The notes under the pieces: model-generated
What the model saw: only the letters and a program-made list of their open reading frames with translations
Database searches by the model: none
What the model was told of the DNA's origin: nothing
Source of the DNA: Pseudophaeobacter leonis
GTDB lineage: Bacteria > Pseudomonadota > Alphaproteobacteria > Rhodobacterales > Rhodobacteraceae
Length of the DNA: 33,082 nucleotides
Direction: 5' to 3'
NCBI RefSeq assembly: GCF_002087335.1
Contig: NZ_MWVJ01000108.1
Coordinates: 1 to 33,082 of the forward strand
Shown: piece after piece, positions 7,686 through 16,487 of the stretch
Position numbering within the stretch: position 1 is the first letter of the stretch
How the letters are laid out: every line of letters begins with the position of its first letter
Made by a program: the position numbers and the translations under genes

Positions 7686-8541
7686 ATGAATAAAAATGAT
7701 GTGAGCAACCTACTTAGAAATTCTTTTGGCCTAAGCAATGGGGTCGACTTATCCGTGGAGCGGATTTCTGAAATAAGGAAAGCAACACAAGGGGTTTTGC
7801 CGTATTTTGTAGCCTTTACGGCACGTTCTGGAAGCACGTTCCTAACGCATGAGATAAGTGCGACTGAAATCCTCTCCACACCTCATGAATGGTTTAACTG
7901 GGGGAATTTTGATGAAAACTCCCCCAAAGGAATGGCAGCGTTTGAGGATTATATCGGAAATTTGATTCAAAAAAACGCATCCAAAAATGGAGTTTTTGGT
8001 TGTGAGATTAACTGGCTGCAGTACATTGCCTTGAAGTCAATTGTGGAGCCGGAACAGTTGTTTACTGATAGGATCAGATTGGATATTTCTAAGGAGGCGG
8101 AATGTTGTGGCGCAAGCTGTTTCAAATTTCTTAGCAGACCGCACTAAGCTATTTCATAGTTACCAAATTAAAGTAGATGGAGCGGATCTAGCTCAATCCA
8201 TTCCTTATGATGGCGAATCTCTAAAATCATATATCCGAAACTTCATAACTCAAGAAAATAACTTCTTGAGTTACTTTCTTGAAAAAAACATTGCTCCAAT
8301 AAATTTATTCTATGAGGATATTGTGGCAAGACCACAAGAGGCAGTGCTATTACTTGCAAATGTTCTAGGTGTGAAATTGCCAGAAAATTACCTAGATGAG
8401 ATCCCTGAGAATCCAATTAAAAAACTCGGAGGAAAAAGTAACGTCGCCCTGGAGGAAAAATTTAGAATGAACGAAGGTGAATTCATACAGGAACAATTCG
8501 AAAGGCGTGGGAAAATCCTAGAACATTCTCAAACAATCTGA
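7686..8541 (+). pseudogene. Stf0-type PAPS-dependent sulfotransferase, frameshifted
   Basis: The first frame (ATG 7686) gives VAFTARSGSTFLTHEI, the 5'-phosphosulfate-binding loop, then HEWFNWGNF. Close to 8060-8090 the frame shifts by one base and the second frame continues with RRRNVVAQAVSNFLADRT, the 3'-phosphate-binding motif, then LFYEDIVARPQEAVLLLANV to the TGA at 8539-8541. The Stf0 family transfers sulfate from PAPS to carbohydrate acceptors, which would fit the nearby glycosyltransferases. The gene is more AT-rich than its surroundings, suggesting separate origin. It lies between an IS3-C end and an IS481 remnant. The split makes it non-functional unless the indel is a sequencing error. 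Confidence 0.75.
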
Positions 8542-8605
8542 ACAAAGTAAGGTATGGGGGATACGAAAAGGCACCTCCTGGCATCACACCATACCTTGCA
8601 TATTT

Positions 8606-9576
8606 GTCATATCCCGTGAGGTAGTATGGTCGTTTCTTGAACATCTCTGGTTTGATTTTGCGCCAGTCCTTCATCGCGTTCAAGGGCGTTTTTCTGTCCA
8701 GAACTGATTGGGGAAGCTGCTGGTTGTAGAGCCATGCGTATCGGTGCAGCGTTGCCTCCAACTCCTCCCCTGATCGGAAGTGATGGCTTTGCAGTACCTC
8801 TTCTATTCGTCCATTGAAGCGTTCGACCATGCCATTGGTTTGGGGTGATTTAGGTGGCGTCAGGCGGTGCTCGATGTCGAGAGCGGTAAAGAGCGTATCG
8901 AACTCGTGCGCGCCCGTTGCAGCCCGCTTGCGCCGACCAAAATGCCGATCAGTGAACTCCTTGCCGTTATCCGTAAGGATCGTGCGGATACGCAGGGGGC
9001 AAGCACGCCCAAGATCACGCAAAAAACGTCGCGCATTAGCCGCTGTTTTTGCATTGAAGACGCGGATAAAGGCCCACCACGTCGCCCTGTCGATGGCCGC
9101 GAAGAGGTAACGGCGCTTGGTTTCATCCTGCATCTGAGGCAGATATTTGACGTCTATGTGGATATAGCCCGGCTCGTAAGCCTTGAAGGCGCTGTGCTTG
9201 GGGCGGGGTTCTTTGGCCTTCATGTCACGCAGGTTGCCGAACCCGTGCCCACGCAGACAACGGTCGAGCCCGGAGCGCGACACATGCGTTCTAAGAAACT
9301 CGCGCACCACAACACAGCCAGTAGATCGTCCAGAGAAACCAGAAGCGTCTTGCGCAACGCTACTGCGACCGCCTCCTGCGCCGGTGTCAGTGTTGTTTGG
9401 AGGCGGTGCTGTGTATGGCTGCGGTCTTCAACCCCATCTCGCTTGCGCCACTTCCATACCGTCTGCTCGGTCGTACCGTGGCGTTCAGCCAGTACACACG
9501 CGCGTTCATCGCTCGCCTAGATCGCCGCGCGCACCTTTGGGGTCGTCGTCGCTTAGTTATGCAGTCTGATTTGCAT
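8606..9576 (-). pseudogene. IS481-family transposase, decayed
   Basis: Starting at the ATG at 9576 the frame reads MQIRLHN, then hits two stop codons, continues TTEQTVWKWRKRDGVEDRSH and LQTTLTPAQEAVAVALRKTL, and shifts frame near 9310. The next ~230 codons hold the catalytic core: YIHIDVKYLPQMQDETKRRY (first Asp), RTILTDNGKEFTDRHFG (second Asp) and KSPQTNGMVERFNGRIEEVL (Glu). Similarity fades after KKRPYYLTGYD (~8606), although the frame stays open for 40 more codons across the 3' end of the sulfotransferase. At least two stops and one frameshift mark it as inactive. Confidence 0.85.
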
Positions 9577-9599
9577 CGCTCTCTCCATCCCGAACAGCC

Positions 9600-9965
9600 T
9601 CAAGAACAGACCGTACCATGAAAAGCGCAGATCGACGAGGGGCTATGTAATCATCCGGGATGGAACACATATTTTCATATCATTCTCTAAATGATACCAC
9701 TCGCACTAAGTCGTCTAAGAAGCAACGCGCTTTTTTTCATATATTCTGTCTTGGACTGCTCCCAATCGGGCGCAGGCATTGATGAAGTATCAGACTGTTC
9801 GGAGTCAATTTGCCATAAGGTCTTTGCTACACTAGACCATGTCGCTTTCCGTTCTTTGGTTTCGGATTTCCATGATGTATACATATATTTCCTCATAAAA
9901 TTACTTGGTCGGGAGCATTTCAAATATTACCATAAAGAATAATTCTCGGAATACTCTGCTAATCT
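9600..9965. other. AT-rich stretch without a recognised gene
   Basis: Between the IS481 5' flank and the inverted IS3-C end there is AT-rich sequence. The best frame is a 79-codon stretch on the minus strand (9687-9923, beginning MKCSRPSNFMRKYMYTSWKS), which I do not recognise and for which no ribosome site is clear. A plus-strand frame of similar length overlaps it. It could be part of the same foreign segment as the sulfotransferase, which has similar base composition. I make no gene call. Confidence 0.4.
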
Positions 9966-10084
9966 CCCTATTTTTAGTTCTATTCGCCTATAGAGCTACG
10001 CGGCCGTTTTCAGCTTTATAGCGGGTGTGACCCCGCCGGGTGCCATGTTGGATCTGTTGTTGCTACAAGTCCAGAGCTATCGTG
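9966..10084 (-). repeat. Inverted copy of the IS3-C 3' end
   Basis: On the minus strand this reads cacgatagctctggacttg, then, with one stop codon, NNRSNMAPGGVTPAIKLKTA, then the terminus ctaaaaatagggaga. It corresponds to 7495-7616 on the plus strand (NNNRPNMALGRITPVMKLKI). The copies are in opposite orientation and enclose the sulfotransferase and IS481 remnant, 7617-9965. The next ~270 bp (to 10362) hold a faint minus-strand trace of another IS3-like C-terminus (GFYNHKRPPAVV) interrupted by stops. Confidence 0.7.
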
Positions 10085-10401
10085 TTGTGAGGGGCTTAAT
10101 TTCCAACATTTTCTATGTGGACTTTCCGATCGGTTATTCCGCAGCCAGGATTGGTTCGGCTACTCCGTATTAGTTGAGCAGGTTCTGGCGTATATTGGGC
10201 TACTCGTTGCATCTACTAATCGGGGCTGTTTCATTTCGTTTCCAACAGACCACGGCGGGTGGTCGCTTGTGATTGTAGAATCCCACCTATTTCCTGATCC
10301 CGGCCCTGGCCTCCTATCCAGTCTCCCAGCGGTGCAGGTAGACTGTCAGCTCCTCGAGTAAGTGGACTTGCCACGCAAAAATTCCGGTCTCTCAGCTCAT
10401 G

Positions 10402-11260
10402 TTAGGCAGCCCGTCTCTCGAAAGCCAAGGGACTTTTCCCGCCAAGGGATGAATGCCGTCTTCGCGGGTTGTAGAACCCATTGATGTATTGGAATATTGC
10501 TCCTTCTGCTTGTCTGCGGGTCGCCCATTTCTGACGCCAGATCAGTTCGGCTTTCAGAGATTTGAAGAAGGTCTCGACCATTGAATTGTCATAACAATTT
10601 CCCTTGCCGCTCATTGAGACCAGAAATCCATGCTGCTTCAGACTTTTCTGATAATCACCTGAACAGTATTGAGAGCCACGATCCGTATGATGGATACAGC
10701 CTTTGGGTGGCTTTCGCAGCCCTACTGCCATGTCCAATGCCTTGATGGCCAGGTCCCGCTTCATCCGGTTACTGACCGCCCAGCCAATGACCCGGCGGGA
10801 GTAAAGATCGATGATCACTGCCAAATACAGCCATCCCTCGCTCGTCCAGATGTAGGAAATGTCCCCAGCCCATTTTTGGCTTGGGCCATCAGCAGAGAAG
10901 TCCTGATCAAGAAAGTTGGGGGCGACATTGAAGGCGTGATTGCTGTCAGTCGTGACTTTGTGTTTACGGGTTCGAATAACCTTGATCGCGTTCTCACGCA
11001 TCAAACCGGCCTACCCGGCGGTGCCCGACAACAAGACCGAGATCGCGCAGTTCCTCCGTCATGCGAGGTCGGCCGTAGCTTTGCAGGCTAAGGCGGTGTT
11101 GTTCTCTGATATGGGCCAACAGCACCATGTCATCTCGCTGGCTTCGGCTGATAGGGCGGATCTTCCAGGCGCGAAACCCACGGGAAGTTACCCGCAAAAC
11201 GCGGCATAGAAACTCAATGGGCCAGATCTTCTTCCAGGTGTCGATAAAGGCAAACCTCAC
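10402..11260 (-). pseudogene. IS3-E orfB (DDE transposase), single frameshift
   Basis: The gene starts with a GTG at 11260 that overlaps the orfA stop (GTGA), reads through RVTSRGFRAWKIRP and SYGRPRMTEELRDLGLVVGH to VGR, and then meets a stop because TTG has become TTTG near 11001-11003. The second frame resumes MRENAIKVIRTRKHKV and contains the complete catalytic core: QKWAGDISYIWTSEGW (Asp), HHTDRGSQYCSGDYQ (Asp) and CYDNSMVETFFKSLKAEL (Glu), ending FYNPRRRHSSLGGKSPLAFE. One extra T is the only visible defect, so this could be recent decay or a sequencing error. Confidence 0.88.
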
Positions 11261-11532
11261 GCCTTTTGGCCTGCGAAGAAGATCGTCGCCTTCTTTAACA
11301 CTTCCCTCTCCTCGCGGAGTAGCCGGTTCTCTTTGCGAAGGCGGGCGTTCTCCTTCTCCACATCCTCATGCGGGCCGGACATCAGGTCATCATTCTGATG
11401 GTGTTGAACCCACTTGTTCAGTGTCGAAACACCAACCCCTAAATCAGACGCGATCTGAGGTCGCGTCAGTCCACTGCTTGTTGCAATGCGAACCGCATCA
11501 CGTCTGAACTCGTCGCTGTATCTTGGTGCCAA
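11257..11532 (-). CDS. IS3-E orfA, HTH protein
   Basis: This 91-residue orfA has a helix-turn-helix (YSDEFRRDAVRIATSSGLTR, then IASDLGVGVSTLNKWVQHH) and a C-terminal coiled segment (EKENARLRKENRLLREEREV). The tail FFAGQKA is encoded over a ccaaaaggcgtga sequence, where an A-run just before the stop could serve the usual -1 shift into orfB. It looks intact. The ATG at 11532 begins MAPRYSDEF, close to the 5' inverted repeat, as expected. Confidence 0.88.
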   Translation of the reverse strand: MAPRYSDEFRRDAVRIATSSGLTRPQIASDLGVGVSTLNKWVQHHQNDDLMSGPHEDVEKENARLRKENRLLREEREVLKKATIFFAGQKA

Positions 11533-11595
11533 TTTTTGTCTCCTTCATTGCGAATATCGCTCGAAAGAGACCGAAACTAAATCGGGACAAGTCCA

Positions 11596-12112
11596 CTATC
11601 TCAGCACGATCCTGGATGATTACAGCCGCTACATCATCTCGTGGAAGCTTTGCACCAATATGAGGGCTAAGGATGTCACGGATACCTTAGACCTGGCTTT
11701 GCAGACTTCCGGCTGCGACCAGGTTCACGTCGTTAACAAGCCGCGTCTGCTGAGCGACAACGGGTCAAGCTGCGTCTCTGGCGATCTGGCGGAATGGTTG
11801 CGGGACAAAGGAATGAAGCACAGCAGGGGCGCACCTTATCATCCCCAGAAACAGGGTAAAATTGAGAGGTGGCATCAGACTTTGAAAAACCGCATCCTGC
11901 TGGAAAACTACTTCCTGCCCGGCGATCTCGAAGCCCAGATCGAAGCCTTTGTCGATTACTACAACCAGCAACGCTATCACGAGAGCCTGGGCAACGTCAC
12001 ACCCGCAGATGTCTACTTCGGGCGTGACAAAGCCATTCTGGAACAAAGGAAAAGGATCAAACAAAAGACGCTCGAAACGCGACGCTTGGATCACAGCCAA
12101 CGCGCCGCATAA
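11596..12112 (+). pseudogene. IS3-B orfB, C-terminal part
   Basis: This begins abruptly after the IS3-E end with YLSTILDDYSRYIISWKLCT (first Asp region already cut), then RLLSDNGSS (second Asp) and GAPYHPQKQGKIERWHQTLK (Glu), RYHESLGNVTPADVYFGRD, and ends with TAA at 12110-12112. It belongs to the IS type whose orfA is at 304-642: this orfB family normally follows that orfA. The right terminus of the IS follows (gatgagccaaactctctctt, to about 12180). The N-terminal half is absent. Confidence 0.82.
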
Positions 12113-12657
12113 TCAAACCAACCAGATGAGCCAAACTCTCTCTTAGTTGAGGCCGCCTGTGGTTCCAAAAACTCTGACGACGGACACATGCCCCCACCTG
12201 CCTGATCTACATACGGCAATAGGGGCACCCTCCACTCCGCGTGTCAATCTTCCGCTCCCAATGCGAGAGGACGCAGAAATTCTTACAATATTAATTTCCG
12301 CTCCCCTTTTCCGCCTCGAAGCTCCTTGGTTAGTTTGCATGGCGTCACGTCCATCCACCTCCGTTTGCCTAGAACAAAAACACTACCGCTGTCCGCACGG
12401 TGTACATGCCCATCAAAAAGCACCCTAAGGATGCAAGCGCACTGATAACTTCAAAGGCTTGGAAAAACATGCCCCACTTCTCCCAACGGCGGGATTTTTC
12501 AATCACTTCGACGTATGGATGCTCATGGATATGCTGTCGCGCCCATATCGACGAAATGATGAGTAGTTGGTGAGGTAGGCTATCTGTTTGACTTCACCTA
12601 TCTGACTCCTAATCACTTAGTATTGGCAGCTTCTAACGGAGCTGATATCCGAAAGAT
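12113..12657. other. IS3-B right end, then unexplained non-coding sequence
   Basis: The first ~65 bp are the IS3-B right terminus, ending near the ctctgacg at ~12177. From there to the gene at 12658 I find no convincing open frame, repeat or RNA. The open stretches present are low in coding character. This is probably the decayed left flank of the integration module. Confidence 0.5.
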
Positions 12658-13296
12658 ATGAAACTTGCTCAATTCCTTGCCCTAATGTCCCGAATGCTAG
12701 GCGCAGAAGAGAAAACAATCAGAATGATTGTACGGTACTTGCGTGAAGCGGGTCTCTTCACAACTGGTGCGCGGGGGGTCAATGCGCCTGACATTACCGC
12801 CCTAGATGCAGCCCGAGTATTCATTGCCTACATGGCATCGCAGTCTCCAAGCAAAGCGGTCAAAGACGTGCTTTTTTTTGGAGCGCTCAAACCCGACATT
12901 CGTGCAAGTCATACTGACTTTACCTCCGAACTAGGGCTGAATCCGAACCAACCCTTTGAGCGGCTCATTGCTGACATTCTTGAAAACAAAATTGGCTATA
13001 CCAAGCTCAGCTACATGGGTTCGATCAGGCTGTCAGAAAGCGGAGATGCGTGGCTCGAATGTGAGTATATCTCGCAAGAGTTCCACCACCGTGAACAGTG
13101 GATGAAGATGTGCGACGCTATTGCCAACAGAGATACAGATGAAGGCAAGCAGCGTCGGCTCCAGGGGAAAACGGCACTGGATGAAATGGAAGCCATCCAA
13201 AGGTCGTCTAGCACCAAAGTTCAAAGGTCAGCCGAATATGATATCGGGGATCTGTTGGAAATTGGACACGAATTACTCGGCTGGGAGGTTGAATGA
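12658..13296 (+). CDS. Hypothetical protein of integrase module, possible N-terminal winged helix
   Basis: The protein has 212 residues, starting at an ATG preceded by a weak purine stretch (ccgaaag). The first ~65 residues look like a compact helical DNA-binding fold (GAEEKTIRMIVRYLREAGLF, then APDITALDAARVFIAYMA). The rest contains SLRL-like strands and ends in a charged helix. I do not recognise a named family. It is followed with an ATGATG overlap by a short frame, then by an AlpA-like protein and an integrase, all in the same direction, so it likely belongs to the recombination/regulation operon of an integrative element. It is intact. Confidence 0.6.
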   Translation: MKLAQFLALMSRMLGAEEKTIRMIVRYLREAGLFTTGARGVNAPDITALDAARVFIAYMASQSPSKAVKDVLFFGALKPDIRASHTDFTSELGLNPNQPFERLIADILENKIGYTKLSYMGSIRLSESGDAWLECEYISQEFHHREQWMKMCDAIANRDTDEGKQRRLQGKTALDEMEAIQRSSSTKVQRSAEYDIGDLLEIGHELLGWEVE

Positions 13297-13361
13297 TGGC
13301 TAGGTTAATGACCCTCGCAGAAGCCGCAGCAGAAACGGCGGGCGTGATCTGGCGGCAATGA
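13293..13361 (+). pseudogene. Short, probably truncated HTH frame
   Basis: An ATG overlapping the previous stop (atgatg) opens 22 codons, MMARLMTLAEAAAETAGVIW, then RQ and a stop. LAEAAAETG-type starts are common in small HTH/excisionase proteins, and a neighbouring frame continues for a few codons after the stop, so this may be the remains of such a gene. The evidence is only the start motif and the coupling. Confidence 0.3.
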
Positions 13362-13414
13362 ATACCTGTCGCCGTTGAACATGACTGTTTTGGATAGGCC
13401 AGAGGGCAGTGACG

Positions 13415-13651
13415 ATGACTAACGCAAATCTGAATATCAGTGTAGTGGAAAAGCGTATGTTGAAACAGGCAGAGGCCGCTTCTTACACCGGGCTGTCCTC
13501 AAAACACTTCAAGCTTAGCTGCCCAGTTCAGCCAATTGAAATGCGTCCTGGAACGGTACTGTGGGACAAACGAGATCTGGATTCATGGATCGATTCCATG
13601 AAAAACGGTGCCGAATTGACAACCCAAGCTGCAATTTTGGACAGGCTCTAA
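13415..13651 (+). CDS. AlpA/excisionase-like HTH protein
   Basis: The small protein has ~78 residues, with the start set at the ATG at 13415, 8 bases after agaggg. It has the layout of MerR-type excisionases: LKQAEAASYTGLSSKHFKLS (helix-turn-helix), a short wing (EMRPGTVLWDKRDLDSWIDS), and a trailing helix. Such proteins either direct excision by the neighbouring integrase or regulate it. The stop overlaps the integrase start (TAATG), so the two are translationally coupled. Intact, though its integrase is frameshifted. Confidence 0.65.
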   Translation: MTNANLNISVVEKRMLKQAEAASYTGLSSKHFKLSCPVQPIEMRPGTVLWDKRDLDSWIDSMKNGAELTTQAAILDRL

Positions 13652-14746
13652 TGACACATATTCGGGTGAAGGGCTTCAAAGTTTTCAAAGACAGGCACGG
13701 CAAACCGCGCTGTTACCATCGGAAAACCGGCCTCAAGATCGACCTGCAGAAGGCCCCTTTCGGGTCCGCTGAGTTCTTTGTTGAATGCGCCCGTATAACC
13801 GCACTTGGAGAAGCCCAGAAGGCTCAGGAACCGAAGCCAGGAACTTTGGGAGGGCTGTTCAGAGTGTATTTTGAGGAGGAGCATTTTCAAAACCTCTCAA
13901 GCGCTTTGAAGCGGGAATACAAGATGTGCGCTGATATCCTGCACTCGATACGAGACACACCTGTTCACGCAATCACGACGCCCTTGGTGGCGGGAATTCA
14001 CGATAAGATCTCAAAGACAAAGAGCTGGGATAAGGCCAACAGAGTCAGGAACTTTCTGTCGCAGGTGTTTAAATTCTGCGTTCCGAAGGGGTTGATCGAG
14101 AAGAATTTCGCAAAAGACGTGATCCCAAAGCCTCGCCCTAAAGGAATGGCCTATCCGAATCGGCCTTGGCAGCCGAACGAGGTTCACATTGTCTTGGATC
14201 GCGCTGCCCCTGCCAATGCGGGCCGCGTTGGCAGTCATGCTTTGCACTGGCCTTGATCCAACCGATGCAATCTCGTTGACCCGAGATCAAATCGAAGGCG
14301 ACACGATTTACAAAGACCGGAACAAAACACAGAGCGGCGCTGCAATTCCATTGGGGCCGACGCTCAGGGCCGAACTGGACCGTGCTCCGTCACATAATGC
14401 CATTACGGTACTTGCCAGCAGCAAGGGCACACCGTGGAGCTATGACGGGCTGTCGTCATCTTGGCATCGCTTCAAGAAGAAGCTTGAAACAGAGAATCTG
14501 GTTGGCGTCGGGCTGACGATGAAAGGTCTACGCCACACCATGGCGACAACGCTGCGGGAAGCTGGCCTCGACGAAAGAGACATTTCCGACCTATTAGCCC
14601 AAAAATCGCCTGCCATGGGACTGCACTATTCCCGCAACGCCAACCTCGCGAAGAAGAACGCGGGCACAATCAATATTTGGGAAAAGGAAGTCGAACGAAA
14701 CAGAGAAGTTGTCAAACCCTTCAAGAATACCGTCAAACCTCAATAG
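13651..14746 (+). pseudogene. Tyrosine integrase, single frameshift
   Basis: The first frame (ATG 13651) reads MTHIRVKGFKVFKDRHGKPR and the core-binding domain, then LGGLFRVYFEEEHFQNLSSA, to NEVHIVLDRA. A run of four C at ~14206-14209 appears one base too long; the correct continuation, LPMRAALAVMLCTGLDPTDA, is in the next frame and runs to the TAG at 14746. The catalytic domain has GLRHTMATTLREAGL (His-x-x-Arg) and GLHYSRNANL (nucleophilic Tyr). The usual first Arg after CTGL is an Asp in this protein (TGLDPTDA), which is striking. The gene ends 48 bp before the tRNA-Phe core, the expected position for the integrase that uses it. Confidence 0.82.
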
Positions 14747-14794
14747 GATCTCAAAAATGAGAAACGAAAATATAAATGAATTCAGATACTTAAG

Positions 14795-14840
14795 TGGTGC
14801 CCGGGGGCGGAATCGAACCACCGACACGAGGATTTTCAAT
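14795..14840 (-). repeat. Attachment core: 3' half of tRNA-Phe(GAA), left copy
   Basis: Read on the minus strand, these 46 bp run from the anticodon loop (ttGAAaatcc) through the T arm (ggttcgattcc) to the acceptor and CCA of tRNA-Phe. The sequence is identical to 30001-30046 and in the same orientation. Neither side continues into a 5' half of a tRNA, so no complete tRNA gene is here. It is best read as an att site left by integration at tRNA-Phe, with strand exchange near the anticodon loop. Confidence 0.9.
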
Positions 14841-15309
14841 TAGCCTTGTTGTCCGCGCACGCTGTTGCAGGTTTGCTCAACTCGTATCGTAGCTGATTGA
14901 AAACCTTGCCGTTTGCGCATGGCAGATTGTCTCGACCTGTCTCATGCCGGCGCATTCAAGCCCACCGCTTCTGCTACCCCAGCGATACCCAAGCACAGTG
15001 ATTAATACGTGCTAAGCGGCTCTCGCTCAGGTCCTTGTTGTAGCAGCTTTGCTGCCCGTATTGGAGCGCCTAGGTACGGGACCTCGTCGCTCATTAATCT
15101 CTCGAACGGGCCAAGGCCAATGCCGCTAGACATCGCCAAAGAGCCCAAAACCAACGTGTCAAAGTCCAACAATGCAGAGGGACGCGGCATACGCTGCCAA
15201 TGATAGCTGTCCTTCATTGCGGATTGGATTGAATCAAACGACTGCTTGCGATTGTTTCAACACTGCGAAAGACGAAGGGGTGGTCAAGATCGAACTTGCT
15301 TTCCGTTGG
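14841..15309. other. Island left margin, no firm gene
   Basis: Between the att core and the receiver operon's 3' end there is ~470 bp. A 22-bp sequence at 14972-14993 recurs near the other att core. One minus-strand frame (15002-15217, 71 codons, with MPRPSALLDFDTLVLGSLAM) is possible but has no recognised motif or clear ribosome site. I leave it uncalled. Confidence 0.45.
14972..14993 (+). repeat. 22-bp repeat near left att (possible integrase arm site)
   Basis: The sequence tgctacccca-gc-gatacccaag matches 29914-29935 at 20 of 22 positions, same orientation. The two copies lie inside the island, 131 bp and 65 bp from the respective att cores. Arm-type integrase sites have this placement, but this is inference from position only. 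Confidence 0.5.
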
Positions 15310-15873
15310 CTAAATAACCTTCTGCGCCATTCGCATATAGCTATCAATGGATAGGCCTGTCACACCCACTTGGAAGCCCGCACGACGATCCAAAGCCCGC
15401 CTGTACGGAAACTCTATGCTCGATTCAATGAACAGCGCATCGCCCAAACACTCAGCTTGATAAAGCGCAAACAATTGACTTGTCGTCGTCCGCGCAGAGT
15501 TTTCCAAGGGGCGCGCAAGGCGTTCTTCTCCATCGCCCAAACGCTTTTGGCTTCTGACGCCATCGATGAGGTCACTATGATCTGCTAGTGACGAAACGGC
15601 TTTTGGTCCTCCTGACAATGCGAGGAGTACAGCGCCATGAATTAGCCCAAGTTCAAGAAAACCGTTCCCAGCTTTTTGGAGAAGATGACGGGCATTGTCG
15701 GCGTCTTCGAGAAGCAGCGCAATCGATGCGGCATCACGGTACGCAGTCGCTGCAATCGCTTGATGTTCATAACCCTTTTGCCTGAACTCGTTATGGACCT
15801 CAGCGCGACCTACAAGAAATTTTAGCCGGTTGCGTAGCCTATCGGGTTCGACCCCAAAATCCTCGTCATGCAT
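15310..15873 (-). CDS. Helical protein, third gene of receiver/ART-like operon
   Basis: The 187-residue soluble protein is predicted almost wholly alpha-helical. Residues ~30-95 (RQKGYEHQAIAATAYRDAAS, then DADNARHLLQKAGNGFLELG) look like two TPR-like helical hairpins with Ala/Leu spacing, but no repeat consensus is strong. I recognise no enzyme motif. The ATG overlaps the stop of the upstream gene by one base (TGATG), as does the next pair, so all three proteins are likely made together from one mRNA. A partner, scaffold or immunity role is possible; this is inference from context. Intact, ending in a TAG at 15310-15312. Confidence 0.6.
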   Translation of the reverse strand: MHDEDFGVEPDRLRNRLKFLVGRAEVHNEFRQKGYEHQAIAATAYRDAASIALLLEDADNARHLLQKAGNGFLELGLIHGAVLLALSGGPKAVSSLADHSDLIDGVRSQKRLGDGEERLARPLENSARTTTSQLFALYQAECLGDALFIESSIEFPYRRALDRRAGFQVGVTGLSIDSYMRMAQKVI

Positions 15874-16487
15874 CAGAAAAGCTCCCTAATGTTGCTGAGG
15901 ACATCCGGCTCAACATACTTGGGATTCGACCACGTGTGCTGCGGCCCCCAATGGCCATGACTAGGGTCCCACCATTCAACCCGCTCAATTTGATTAGACG
16001 GTATGTGAACCTTGGCCGTTATCTCGCCTTCTAGCTGGTAGGGTGACCATCTTTGATAGATATTCAGGTCTCTTACAGCCTCAGCAACATTGCTGACCTC
16101 AACTGCGGGATAGTTGCTCGTCGCCACCCAGCAAAAAAATAGTGCCCCCGGCCTCGTCCAATCGTCTGTGGCAAACTGCAAGGCTGTGTCGATGGCAGAG
16201 TAAGCAAAATTCCGTTGAAGGATGGTATTTCGTTCAACGGAACCACTAGCCAAAGAGATAAACGGGGTTTCATCACCAAAATTCTCGTAATCGTGCAAAT
16301 GGCGATCCAGATTTTGCCGTGTCAGTACATCCGCGATCATGGGAGGAGTTATTTGATGCTCCTTTCTCCACCAATTGGACATGATGCCATGATCCTGATC
16401 AATGATTTCCTGCGCTTTTGACTGTGTAAGACCGCTTGAGCCAGAAGTGTCGCCGACTATCCCTTTTACGCATTTTTGGATATACAT
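15873..16487 (-). CDS. Possible ADP-ribosyltransferase-fold protein, middle gene of operon
   Basis: The protein has 204 residues and is soluble. Residues 63-81 (HLHDYENFGDETPFISLASG) followed by an all-helical stretch with alanines (residues 94-107, FAYSAIDTALQFAT) and then YQLEGEITAKVHIPSNQIER (150-169) give the order expected of ART-fold domains. That order is an early strand with His/Arg, an FIS-type Ser strand, a helix, and a late strand with Glu (E153 or E155) before IPxxxI. The N-terminus contains a Cys and Gly-rich stretch of unknown role. Similarity is at motif level only, so toxin, effector or non-enzymatic roles remain open. The start overlaps the stop of the receiver gene (TGATG). 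Other readings: RES-like or an unrelated alpha/beta fold. Confidence 0.5.
   Translation of the reverse strand: MYIQKCVKGIVGDTSGSSGLTQSKAQEIIDQDHGIMSNWWRKEHQITPPMIADVLTRQNLDRHLHDYENFGDETPFISLASGSVERNTILQRNFAYSAIDTALQFATDDWTRPGALFFCWVATSNYPAVEVSNVAEAVRDLNIYQRWSPYQLEGEITAKVHIPSNQIERVEWWDPSHGHWGPQHTWSNPKYVEPDVLSNIRELF

Larger units (their letters stand above)
10363..11595 (-). mobile_element. IS3-family insertion sequence (IS3-E), structurally complete
   Basis: The 1233-bp element carries orfA and orfB on the minus strand. Its ends match as imperfect inverted repeats: both begin tggacttg and, after a diverged middle, reach cggtctct (left end at 10363, right end at 11595 read inward). No target duplication of 3-4 bp is seen, and the sequences on the two sides are not two halves of one gene. 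The right side enters an IS3-B orfB in mid-gene, the left side unrelated sequence, so it has been involved in a deletion or rearrangement after insertion. Confidence 0.8.
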
